Shown here in pieces: positions 18,434 through 26,276 of a DNA stretch of 39,712 nucleotides. A model generated the notes under the pieces. The model saw only the letters and a list, made by a program, of their open reading frames with translations. It made no database searches and had not been told where the DNA came from. A program made the translations under genes and the position numbers. The stretch spans positions 1 to 39,712 of the forward strand of contig PAZH01000066.1 in assembly GCA_002716125.1 (NCBI GenBank), given 5' to 3'. Every line of letters begins with the position of its first letter. Position 1 is the first letter of the stretch. Source of the DNA: Rhodospirillaceae bacterium. Lineage in GTDB: Bacteria > Pseudomonadota > Alphaproteobacteria > UBA8366.

Positions 18434-18883
18434 ATGAGCGACACGAGCGTCATCGAAGCAGCCGGCACTATCGAGAAATTGGCTTCGTCCGAAGGCAGTG
18501 AACTCGTTGAAGTGGAAGACGAAAAATTCGAGCTCCATTTCGACTATTTGGGCTGGCCACTTATTGCGCGTATTACCCCGCACGAATCCGGAAGTCTGCA
18601 TATGCAGCTCCTGGGCAAGGTCGGCAGGTTGCCGTTTTCGGCGGAAGGTCGCGCGCGGAGAATTGGCGCAATGATGCTGTTGCGTTCGACAGCAAAGCGC
18701 CGCCCCACCAGGTTCGCTTTGACCCGCAACGGCGACATCGCGCTGGCCGGAGACCTCGAAGTCGCGGCCCCGGTCACACCGACGAAGCTGATAACCGCGG
18801 TTACAACCCTATTGGCTAGTATCAAGCCCTACCTTGATCTATTTCCGCTATTCGTCGATTCCTATCGGCATCCGCCGAATTAA
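18434..18883 (+). CDS. Conserved protein, possibly YbjN/CesT-like fold
   Basis: The 149-residue soluble protein has no clear motif. Its layout, an N-terminal helix, a run of short strands (KFELHFDYLGWPLIARI), a segment with HMQLLGKVGRLPFS and a C-terminal helix pair, is reminiscent of YbjN-like or type III chaperone-like small proteins; that is inference from pattern. ATG 18434 is preferred; a GTG eight codons earlier (18410) keeps the frame open. It is divergent from psd and convergent with the LysM gene, the two stop codons sharing a TTAA palindrome. No operon partner, so context gives no function. Confidence 0.65.
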   Translation: MSDTSVIEAAGTIEKLASSEGSELVEVEDEKFELHFDYLGWPLIARITPHESGSLHMQLLGKVGRLPFSAEGRARRIGAMMLLRSTAKRRPTRFALTRNGDIALAGDLEVAAPVTPTKLITAVTTLLASIKPYLDLFPLFVDSYRHPPN

Positions 18884-19932
18884 TTCGTTTTCGGAACTGC
18901 AAATATCTGCCCGGGGTATATCAGATCTGCGTCTCTGATTTGATCCTTATTCGCCTCATATATGACCGTATACATGGTGCCCTCGCCGAGAATACGGCGT
19001 GAGATACGCCACAAGCTGTTTCCAGGCTGAACGATCACATACTCCTCGTTGGCTAATGCTTTTAGAGGCTCGGCCCGTGCGAAGGGCAATTCGATCCGAG
19101 CTACGACCTTCGTCTCCTTAACTTCATCAACACGCAGCGTATATATTCCAGGCGCAACCGGGTTTGCCGGAAGAAGCTCCCACGTCCCGTCTTTCGTCAC
19201 GGTTGTCCGGCCAATCGAAGCGTTATTCATATAGACGAGGGCAGCGTTTCCGGGATTCGCATGACCGCTGAGGCGCATCCGTCCCGATTCGTCATAGTCG
19301 ACCACCTCGAGCGATAATTTAATGGACCGCCCTTCAGCGGGAACCCTCGGTTTTTGCAGAACTTTCTTGGTCGCCAATCCTTTGCGCGGAACCAATACGG
19401 CGAGCGGTTTCTCTTCTGGTTTCTGCGTTTCCGGAACCGCCAATATGACGACATCCTTTGACTTTAACTCGTCGCCGTTTTCGTTCTTCGCCGAGACACT
19501 GAGGGCGCGATCACCTGCCGGCAAAGGCTTTGTGGGCACCAGAACCCACTCCCCTTTTTGATCGGCTTCAACTGTCCCGATGACAGTCTTGCCGTCAAAT
19601 ACCGTTACTGTAGCCCCCGGCTCGGCACGCCCTGCGATGACGGCATCGCCTTCTGGATTGACCCGCACAATATCAAAGCTTGGCGCAATTGGTTTCGCAG
19701 GCTTGATCGCTTCTTTTCGATACGGTGGGTCAGCTTGAGCGGTTTCGTCTTTAGCAGCAACGGTACTATCGGCCGCTGATTTCGGCGCCGCCTTGCGCTC
19801 GGGAACATTAGACGGTGCTTGTTCGGCCTGTTCGATGGCTTTTTCTTCGGACGCGTCCTGCCAAAACGTAAGACCGACCGCGAGCACAATAGCTACGACG
19901 CCCAAAAGTCCGATGGCGACTGTCCGATTCAC
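18880..19932 (-). CDS. Membrane-anchored LysM domain protein with Ig-like repeats
   Basis: The 350-residue protein has an N-terminal membrane anchor or uncleaved signal (about 4-24), a Glu/Ala/Lys/Pro-rich linker to about 85, two Ig-like or bacterial adhesion-type modules (about 88-165 and 205-285; each has a GxAxPG-x-VxV and GxWxL pattern, such as GRAEPGATVTVFDG and GEWVLVP), and a C-terminal LysM domain (about 297-348) with PGNSLWRISRRILGEG and IYPGQIFAVP. LysM binds peptidoglycan, so it probably acts in the periplasm facing the cell wall. GTG at 19932 is used; no nearby ATG. Role otherwise unknown. Confidence 0.84.
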   Translation of the reverse strand: MNRTVAIGLLGVVAIVLAVGLTFWQDASEEKAIEQAEQAPSNVPERKAAPKSAADSTVAAKDETAQADPPYRKEAIKPAKPIAPSFDIVRVNPEGDAVIAGRAEPGATVTVFDGKTVIGTVEADQKGEWVLVPTKPLPAGDRALSVSAKNENGDELKSKDVVILAVPETQKPEEKPLAVLVPRKGLATKKVLQKPRVPAEGRSIKLSLEVVDYDESGRMRLSGHANPGNAALVYMNNASIGRTTVTKDGTWELLPANPVAPGIYTLRVDEVKETKVVARIELPFARAEPLKALANEEYVIVQPGNSLWRISRRILGEGTMYTVIYEANKDQIRDADLIYPGQIFAVPKTN

Positions 19933-20010
19933 GCTTTAAGCCCCAGAAATATTTTTCTCACGTTAATACGACGTGCCGATTCCCGCAACGTGACAATCCG
20001 GAATGCTTAC

Positions 20011-20922
20011 TTACTTGAGCGCTTTTAAAAACACCGCAATCGACTTGCGATCCTCAGTCGTCAGTGTTGCCGTCGAATGATCGATAACTTCGGCCATTTC
20101 TCCACCGGCAAAATCTCCCTCCGGTGTCATGCCGCTGGAGAGGTATTCAACAATGTCATCCGCCGACCAGGTGACAATCCCGTTCTTGTTTCGCGGCGTT
20201 AGGTCCGGAATTTTACCTCCCGGCCCGACTGGATTTCCTGCGAGTTCCTGGCCCCAATCCATGGCGCCCATGACGTTGCGTGGCGTGTGACACTCCCCGC
20301 AATGCGCCATGACCCGAACCAAATAGGCCCCACGGTTCCACTCCGCAGATTGGGACTGATCACTCTCGCCCGTCGACTTCGCATCGAAAAATAAGAAACG
20401 CCAACCATGCATCAGTCCGCGCATATTGAACGGAAACTTCAGATCGTGTTTTTGGTTTTTGCGGGCATGCGAGGGTTGAGCCTGCATATACGCCCATAAA
20501 TCCTGGAGATCTGTTTCTTTCATTCCCGTGTAGGACGCGTATGGAAACGCTGGATAATACGGCGCAGTGTTCGGAGCTTTTCCCTCGACGATTGCGCGGC
20601 GGAAATCCTCAAACGTCCAAGCACCCATCCCGGACTCTTTGTCCGGGGTAATATTGGGTGTGTAGAAAGTACCGAACGGCGTCTTTAGCGGCCGGCCACC
20701 CGCCAGTGGGTCGCCCATCGGCCGAGCGTCTTTGCCCTTCTTTCCCGGATCGGTATGACAGTTTCCACAGCCGGAGGCGTGGAAGACATACTCACCATTC
20801 TTAACATCAGCCGCGAAAACGAATGACGGCGGCGCGAAAAACGCCACCGTCAAAATACCAACCGACAAGGCCTTCAGAATGAGACGTGTCGGTATCGAAC
20901 GATTAATCTGCACGTTCGCCAA
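20011..20922 (-). CDS. Periplasmic dihaem cytochrome c
   Basis: The 303-residue protein has an N-terminal signal region (about 12-37, ending FVFA/AD) and two haem sites, CGNCH at 52-56 and CGECH at 208-212. Met residues placed after each site, for instance in the segment GMTPEGDFAGGEMAEVI, could be axial ligands. PLAGGRPLKTPFGTFYTPNITPD is typical of the cytochrome subunit of alcohol or aldehyde dehydrogenases and related dihaem cytochromes. No dehydrogenase is adjacent, so the electron donor is open. The start is a TTG at 20922, or possibly GTG at 20913. It follows the cytochrome c' gene after two bases, so both are one unit. Confidence 0.88.
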   Translation of the reverse strand: MANVQINRSIPTRLILKALSVGILTVAFFAPPSFVFAADVKNGEYVFHASGCGNCHTDPGKKGKDARPMGDPLAGGRPLKTPFGTFYTPNITPDKESGMGAWTFEDFRRAIVEGKAPNTAPYYPAFPYASYTGMKETDLQDLWAYMQAQPSHARKNQKHDLKFPFNMRGLMHGWRFLFFDAKSTGESDQSQSAEWNRGAYLVRVMAHCGECHTPRNVMGAMDWGQELAGNPVGPGGKIPDLTPRNKNGIVTWSADDIVEYLSSGMTPEGDFAGGEMAEVIDHSTATLTTEDRKSIAVFLKALK

Positions 20923-20924
20923 AG

Positions 20925-21416
20925 TTACTTGGCCTTGGGGCCTCGGAACGGCTTATGGCAACCGCCGCAACCTTCCTTACCCATCATGCCGAAGCTTGCC
21001 TTAACGCCATCGGCATTGTTTGCGGCAGCGTGCTTAGCGATCGCGGCCGCATGCGTGGCCATCGCATTGTTTGCCTTCTCAAAAGTTGCCCAGTCTTCCC
21101 AAATCTTGGCCAAAGAACGGGTTTCCTTATCGCTGTAGTCCGGGCGACCTGTGCCTTTCGGGAAAAGCGGCAACAATTTTCCAGCAGCTGCTTCGACACC
21201 TTTCGCAGCCGCGGCCACATCTGCCATCGAACCTTTGCCGTCTTTCGCAAATGCCTTAATCACTTTGAAATTGCCGAGCACGCCTTTTCGCATCAACTCG
21301 ATCCGCTGCTTGATAACAGCGTGATTGTCCGCATAAGCCGGAGACGTATCCATAACAACGCTCGCGAAAGTGCCGATCAGCACGCCTGCAATGGCACCTG
21401 TGATTAACCTTTTCAT
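20925..21416 (-). CDS. Cytochrome c' family protein
   Basis: The 163-residue precursor has a signal peptide (about 1-29, cleavage near AYA/DN), a four-helix bundle and the haem site CGGCH close to the C-terminus, the layout of cytochrome c'. The first helix reads AVIKQRIELMRKGVLGNFKVI. Cytochromes c' bind NO and other gases and may protect against nitrosative stress or carry electrons. ATG at 21414-21416 has a GAGAGA site just upstream; a TTG at 21440 is less likely. It leads the pair with the dihaem cytochrome. Confidence 0.88.
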   Translation of the reverse strand: MKRLITGAIAGVLIGTFASVVMDTSPAYADNHAVIKQRIELMRKGVLGNFKVIKAFAKDGKGSMADVAAAAKGVEAAAGKLLPLFPKGTGRPDYSDKETRSLAKIWEDWATFEKANNAMATHAAAIAKHAAANNADGVKASFGMMGKEGCGGCHKPFRGPKAK

Positions 21417-21604
21417 CGCTCTCTCACTTTTGATCCCCAAAATACGTTTAGATATTTACGTTACGCCGTACAAAAGTTTTTATCGGTGAGCATAAACAAT
21501 CAACTAGAAATGCCAGACGGTCGGTCATCTGAATTATCACGCTTTTGTGATACTCCAGATGCAGAAACAGAGATATTAGAGAAGAATCAAAAAGCTAGGA
21601 TCAA

Positions 21605-22189
21605 ATGACGGAAATACGCTCAATCTGCGTTTATTGCGGCGCCTCGTCCGATACAAGAGAACGCCATCGCCAGGCCGCCACCGAATTCGGCACATTGCTG
21701 GCTGCCGAAGGCGTGTCTTTGGTGTTCGGCGGCGGCCGCGTCGGCCTTATGGGACTCGCGGCAGATGCTGCTTTGGAAGGCGGCGGTCGTGTTGTCGGCG
21801 TTATCCCGGAATTTCTCGTCGCCTGGGAAGTTGGACATGCGGAATGTACCGAATTGCACACCACAAAAACGATGCATGAACGCAAGCAGCGAATGGCTGA
21901 GTTGTCCGACGCTTTTGTCATCCTGCCCGGCGGTTTGGGCACACTCGACGAGATGTTCGAAATCGTCACCTGGCGACAACTACGTCTGCATGAAAAACCG
22001 ATCATCGTTGCGAATATCGACGGATATTGGGATCCGTTGGAGAAACTCCTCCAAAACATGACGGCAGAGAATTACATTCCGGGTGGCCACGATAACCTCA
22101 TCACATTCGTTACGCGTATAGACGAAATCCTACCGATTTTACGATCGATGCCACCCGCTTCGAGGAATCTCGAAGGCGATCGACTGTAA
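21605..22189 (+). CDS. LOG family nucleoside-5'-monophosphate phosphoribohydrolase-like protein
   Basis: The 194-residue protein belongs to the LOG (TIGR00730) Rossmann-fold family, older annotations of which read 'lysine decarboxylase'. The motif PGGLGTLDEMFE is complete, and YCGASSD at the start and GGGRVGLMG are also typical. Members split nucleoside 5'-monophosphates (in plants and some bacteria this gives free cytokinins) into base and ribose phosphate. ATG 21605 has AGGA five bases upstream. It stands alone, divergent from the cytochromes; the next gene begins 182 bp on in the same direction. Confidence 0.92.
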   Translation: MTEIRSICVYCGASSDTRERHRQAATEFGTLLAAEGVSLVFGGGRVGLMGLAADAALEGGGRVVGVIPEFLVAWEVGHAECTELHTTKTMHERKQRMAELSDAFVILPGGLGTLDEMFEIVTWRQLRLHEKPIIVANIDGYWDPLEKLLQNMTAENYIPGGHDNLITFVTRIDEILPILRSMPPASRNLEGDRL

Positions 22190-22371
22190 GGAATCGCCAG
22201 TGGGTTCTTGCTTGAACCGAATCCGATGATATTGTGCGCGCGACCAGGGCGCGACGCTTCTTCTTTCCTAATACCGCCCGCACCCTGACCGTAACTTTTG
22301 ACGATGCAGCGACGGCGTTTTCGCCGCTCCGGTTGCTCGCAGGGAACAAAACAAAGCAGGAATATATCGAT

Positions 22372-23742
22372 ATGCTGGATCTGATGAATATTGCGCGGAC
22401 GGAAGCCGATGGCGGCGACCTCCAAGGCCTCCTTGAGAGCCTTTTCGACGCGACTGAAATGCGCCCCAACGGTTATCCGGAAGCCATCGTTTGGCAGGGC
22501 GGCAACCATGACGGCCAAGTCAATCCGGTCGCCCACTCGTTAACGGACGCCTACGCACTTCTCGGTACGATCGCGGCAATCGATATACTCGGCCTGCCTT
22601 ATTACGCAGTCCCGATGTGGTCGCAAATCCGCCACGACCTGAAGCTCGAGCCGCTCAGCTGGTTCGGCAATATGCCTGTTACCTCGATCAAGTGGTCGAC
22701 GGCGGGTGATGCCTACGTCAATGACGGACAGGGCGGCAAAGTGGTTGTTATGGGTAAGTCCGGTAACGCACCGCTGCGGACACAAGCAGGTGTCTACTGT
22801 AACGTTCGTCCTTACGGCCCCATCACAGTGGTGCGCTGCATGCCTTGCCTGCCCTACTCGCAGGATCGGCCGAAGTTCGATGTCAATGCAGAGACCGGCA
22901 TCATCCATTCGGAAATGAATACGCCGGGCGTTCAGATGGCCTACGCCGGCCGCCTGTTCCTTAAGATGGTCAATGATTCCGGTAAACTCGGACGCGTCGC
23001 CTTCAAGCCGACACAGGCCATGGAGGACGGTATCAATGCCGGCCTGCTGACTTGGATGCTCGAAGGCACCAAATTCAACATCGGCCGTAAATGGGCCGTC
23101 AATGCCTATGACGAGCATAAAGAACGGGTCGATCGCATCGTCGCGCTCTTGCCCGATGACTTCAAAGATGGGATGGAAAATTGGACCGGTCAGGTCGAAC
23201 AACACATCTCCGACACCAACTACGGTTTGTTGCTGTGGGATCTGATCGAGCAACAAGATTGTGTCGTGCTCGCGACTGACCTCGATGGCGACCGCCTAAC
23301 CGACCTTTTAGCCGACGTCTCCGATCCCTTGCGGGCCTTTGGCCAACGGGTTCTCGATCATGTCGGTAACGATAAGAAAATGCGCGATCTGTGGGGCGAC
23401 ATGGGTTACACCACCGGCAACGGCCGCGATATGACGTCCGTTATGCACCGGATGGACGGCCCTCCGATCCATGAGCAAACCCTCGGATCCGCCGATGCCA
23501 TGTTGCTGCGGTTGCTCGATGGCGACGAATCGATGGGCGGCACGAAGCAGCCCTACGATCCGCGAATCCACTTCGTCCTGATCCGCGACGCTTATCTCGA
23601 CGCCAATCCGGGCAATCAAGCTCTGGCCGATTGGTTGGACGCGGCTCTAGCGACGTTCGACGATGTGTATTCGCCGAATCGGCCCGGCTTTCTCGAAGGA
23701 TATGCCCAGCTCAAAGAGGCAATTAAGCCTTGGGGCACCTAG
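22372..23742 (+). CDS. Unrecognised conserved-looking protein, 456 residues
   Basis: I do not recognise this gene. The soluble acidic protein has no signal peptide or membrane segment. Visible landmarks are GGNHDG at 43-48, a CMPC pair at 156-159 with another Cys at 143, and a Gly-rich start of the second half with DMGYTTGNGRD. The C-terminal 100 residues contain many acidic residues and end in a helix. ATG 22372 is preferred because AGGA lies ten bases upstream; the open frame goes back to GTG 22234, but the added 46 residues look non-coding. It is followed by a strong terminator. Codon use resembles its neighbours, so recent transfer is not indicated. Confidence 0.8.
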   Translation: MLDLMNIARTEADGGDLQGLLESLFDATEMRPNGYPEAIVWQGGNHDGQVNPVAHSLTDAYALLGTIAAIDILGLPYYAVPMWSQIRHDLKLEPLSWFGNMPVTSIKWSTAGDAYVNDGQGGKVVVMGKSGNAPLRTQAGVYCNVRPYGPITVVRCMPCLPYSQDRPKFDVNAETGIIHSEMNTPGVQMAYAGRLFLKMVNDSGKLGRVAFKPTQAMEDGINAGLLTWMLEGTKFNIGRKWAVNAYDEHKERVDRIVALLPDDFKDGMENWTGQVEQHISDTNYGLLLWDLIEQQDCVVLATDLDGDRLTDLLADVSDPLRAFGQRVLDHVGNDKKMRDLWGDMGYTTGNGRDMTSVMHRMDGPPIHEQTLGSADAMLLRLLDGDESMGGTKQPYDPRIHFVLIRDAYLDANPGNQALADWLDAALATFDDVYSPNRPGFLEGYAQLKEAIKPWGT

Positions 23743-23760
23743 TTTCGATTGCATAATGCT

Positions 23761-23796
23761 AAAAAGGCGTCCCGGATTTTGGGGCGCCTTTTTTTT
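23761..23796. terminator. Bidirectional intrinsic terminator
   Basis: A 13-pair stem (23761-23773 with 23781-23793, one G-T pair) and a seven-base loop are followed by a T-run to the right. On the minus strand the same stem ends in five T, so it can also stop the lipoprotein transcript coming from the right. It sits between two convergent genes and overlaps the last codon of the lipoprotein gene. Confidence 0.9.
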
Positions 23797-24094
23797 ATTT
23801 TTGTGGCGGAATACAAATAAAGCTGACCCGGGTCTTCGCCAAGATTGGGCACTCATTTAACAGTTTGTCGTGATGGAAAAACTCAAGTGACGCGCCTTCG
23901 GCATCACATTCCTTTGCCGCGACCTTGTAGATTTCCTCACGCGTCGTCGAATTCGCGTTGTAACAGACAGAAACAACCTGACGGTCGTCTCCGGAATTCT
24001 GTTTCGGTGTACTTGTTACAAATGGCGGCGGCCCGCACCCGCCCAAGACGCTTAAGACGGCGGCACTTATTACGAACTGTCGTAGCCTAATCAT
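23795..24094 (-). CDS. Small hypothetical lipoprotein
   Basis: The 99-residue protein has a lipoprotein signal peptide with lipobox LGGC (Cys20), so it is probably lipid-anchored in the periplasm or outer membrane. The rest has four further Cys residues (about 44, 63, 82 and 94) that could form two disulfide bonds. No family recognised. It lies 47 bp downstream of the VWA protein in the same direction and may be read through from it. Its stop codon is inside the terminator T-run. Confidence 0.72.
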   Translation of the reverse strand: MIRLRQFVISAAVLSVLGGCGPPPFVTSTPKQNSGDDRQVVSVCYNANSTTREEIYKVAAKECDAEGASLEFFHHDKLLNECPILAKTRVSFICIPPQK

Positions 24095-24141
24095 CCAAGC
24101 GTTATCGCACTCTCGACCGGGTTTTCAAAGAAGCTTCGAGA

Positions 24142-25320
24142 CTAACGGCTTAACTCTCGTATACCGTTCTCAAGTCCTTCGATGGTCATCGGGAACATAC
24201 GGTTTTCCATTAACTCGTTGATGACGCGGATGGACTCGTAATAATCCCAGACGTCCTTCGGCTGCGGATTTAGCCAAATCGCCCGAGGATAAGTCGCCAA
24301 TACCCGGCGCATCCAATCGGCGCCCGCTTCTTCATTCCAATGTTCGACGCTACCGCCCGGATAAACGATTTCATAGGGGCTCATAGTCGCGTCGCCGACA
24401 AAGATGACCTTGTAGTCTTGCGGATAGGTGCGCAGCACTTCCCAAAGGTCGGTTTTTTCCGTGTGACGACGCCGATTGTCTTTCCACACACTCTCGTACA
24501 TGCAGTTGTGGAAATAAAAATACTCGAGATGCTTGAACTCGGTTCGACACGCGGAAAACATCTCTTCGCAGACGCGAATATGGTCGTCCATCGATCCGCC
24601 GACATCGAAGAACAGCAGAACCTTCACCTGATTGTGCCGCTCGGGTACCAATTTGAGATCGAGGTAGCCGCCATTGTTCGCCGTCGATTTGATCGTATCC
24701 GGCAAATCAAGTTCGGTGGGAGCGCCTTCACGGGCAAATTTTCGAAGCCGTCTAAGCGCGACTTGAATGTTGCGGATACCGATCTCGATACTATCGTCGA
24801 AGTTTTTGAATTCCCGCTTATCCCAAACCTTTACCGCGCGGCGGTTGCGTGATTCGCTTTGCCCAATACGCACGCCTTCGGGATTGTAACCGTATGCGCC
24901 AAACGGGGACGTACCGGCGGTTCCGATCCATTTGCTCCCGCCCTGATGTCGGCCTTCCTGTTCTTTAAGACGCTCTTGCAGCGTTTCCATGAGCTTTTGC
25001 CAGCCGCCGAGCGACTCGATCTTCTGGCGTTCTTCTTCAGTCAAATAGAGCTCGGCCATCTTGCGCAGCCACTCTTCCGGAAGTTCAACTTCCTCTTCGC
25101 CTTCGACAGGCTCGAGGCCTTTGAACACATGACCGAAAACGCGATCGAACTTATCGATATGGCGCTCGTCTTTGACCATGGCCGAGCGCGACAAGTAGTA
25201 AAAGTCATCGATTGAAAACTCAATGACTTTCGCCTCCATCGCTTCGAGCAACGTCAGATATTCACGCAGAGACGTTGGAATCCCTGCCTTTTTCACTTCG
25301 AAAAAGAAATTCACGAACAT
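24142..25320 (-). CDS. VWA (CoxE-like) domain protein
   Basis: The 392-residue protein has a von Willebrand A domain in its C-terminal half. Its metal site reads DVGGSMD, a DxGxS form of the usual DxSxS that is common in CoxE-like proteins. It also has FVGDATMSPYE later in the domain. The N-terminal half starts MFVNFFFEVKKAGIPTSLRE and is typical of the family. ATG at 25318-25320 is used with AAGGA upstream; the open frame up to 25428 overlaps the MoxR gene and is rejected. It lies 22 bp after the MoxR ATPase. Such pairs act together as chaperones that insert metals or remodel complexes; the target here is unknown. Confidence 0.92.
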   Translation of the reverse strand: MFVNFFFEVKKAGIPTSLREYLTLLEAMEAKVIEFSIDDFYYLSRSAMVKDERHIDKFDRVFGHVFKGLEPVEGEEEVELPEEWLRKMAELYLTEEERQKIESLGGWQKLMETLQERLKEQEGRHQGGSKWIGTAGTSPFGAYGYNPEGVRIGQSESRNRRAVKVWDKREFKNFDDSIEIGIRNIQVALRRLRKFAREGAPTELDLPDTIKSTANNGGYLDLKLVPERHNQVKVLLFFDVGGSMDDHIRVCEEMFSACRTEFKHLEYFYFHNCMYESVWKDNRRRHTEKTDLWEVLRTYPQDYKVIFVGDATMSPYEIVYPGGSVEHWNEEAGADWMRRVLATYPRAIWLNPQPKDVWDYYESIRVINELMENRMFPMTIEGLENGIRELSR

Positions 25321-25342
25321 CGGATCGCGATCCTTTCGACCG

Positions 25343-26194
25343 TCAGTTTCCGCGTTGCTCCCGGCGCGCCATAAACGCGAGTCGTTCGAACAGCTGAACA
25401 TCCTGCTCGTTCTTGAGCAGCGCACCATGTAGCGGCGGGATCAGCTTGTTGGGGTCGTTACTGCGAAGAACCTCAAGCGGGATTTCCTCGATCATCAACA
25501 ACTTGATCCAGTCTAACAGCTCGGATGTCGACGGACGTTTCTTCATCCCCGGCACGTCGCGAATGTCGTAGAACAGTTTCAATGCATCGCGAACCAAGGC
25601 CGTTTGGATCGACGGGAAGTGCACATCGACAATCCGCTTCATCGTCTCTTCATCGGGGAATTGGATATAGTGGAAGAAACAGCGGCGCAGAAACGCGTCA
25701 GGTAATTCCTTCTCGTTGTTCGACGTGATTACGACGATCGGCCGTACTTTCGCGACAACGGTTTCTTGCGTCTCGTAAACGAAGAACTCCATCCGATCGA
25801 GTTCGAGAAGCAGATCGTTCGGGAATTCGATATCCGCTTTATCGATTTCATCAATCAACAGGACGGGGCGCTTCTCGCTAACGAACGCATCCCACAGCTT
25901 TCCGCGCACGATGTAGTTCTTAATGTCGTGGACTCTGTCGTCCCCGAGCTGACTATCGCGCAGACGCTTCACCGCGTCGTATTCGTATAGGCCGTGTTGC
26001 GCTTTGGTCGTGGACTTAATGTGCCATTGAATCAACGGCGCATCGAGCGCTCCAGCAATTTCATGAGCCAGTACCGTTTTGCCGGTGCCGGGCTCACCCT
26101 TTACAAGGAGGGGCCGTTCGAGATTGATCGACGCATTGACCGCAACCATCAAATCATCGGTCGCGACATAGCTTTCGGTGCCTTCAAATCGCAT
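25343..26194 (-). CDS. MoxR family AAA+ ATPase
   Basis: The 283-residue ATPase has Walker A GEPGTGKT (33-40), Walker B LLIDEIDKAD (about 111-121), the VVITSNNEKELPDAFLRRC sensor region, and a C-terminal lid with HGALLKNEQD. It matches the MoxR group that pairs with VWA proteins. It is translated just ahead of the CoxE-like gene. MoxR-VWA pairs are known to mature metalloenzymes such as CO or methanol dehydrogenases, but this small version is widespread in alphaproteobacteria without an obvious client. It starts 82 bp after alaS ends, so may be read with it or from its own promoter. Confidence 0.94.
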   Translation of the reverse strand: MRFEGTESYVATDDLMVAVNASINLERPLLVKGEPGTGKTVLAHEIAGALDAPLIQWHIKSTTKAQHGLYEYDAVKRLRDSQLGDDRVHDIKNYIVRGKLWDAFVSEKRPVLLIDEIDKADIEFPNDLLLELDRMEFFVYETQETVVAKVRPIVVITSNNEKELPDAFLRRCFFHYIQFPDEETMKRIVDVHFPSIQTALVRDALKLFYDIRDVPGMKKRPSTSELLDWIKLLMIEEIPLEVLRSNDPNKLIPPLHGALLKNEQDVQLFERLAFMARREQRGN

Positions 26195-26276
26195 CGTCGT
26201 TATGTTTCCTGTACTGCGGTGAAGTTGAGAGTGAACCTAGAGCGCTGCACTCGGACTATCAAGGGCTGCAGCACGC

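Noticed and set aside
22313..22326. Small CGGCG-TTTT-CGCCG hairpin
   Set aside because: Only five pairs and no T-run; not enough for a terminator or a structured RNA call.
22234..22371. GTG-started extension of the unrecognised gene
   Set aside because: The added 46 residues look like translated non-coding DNA, and ATG 22372 has a good AGGA site.
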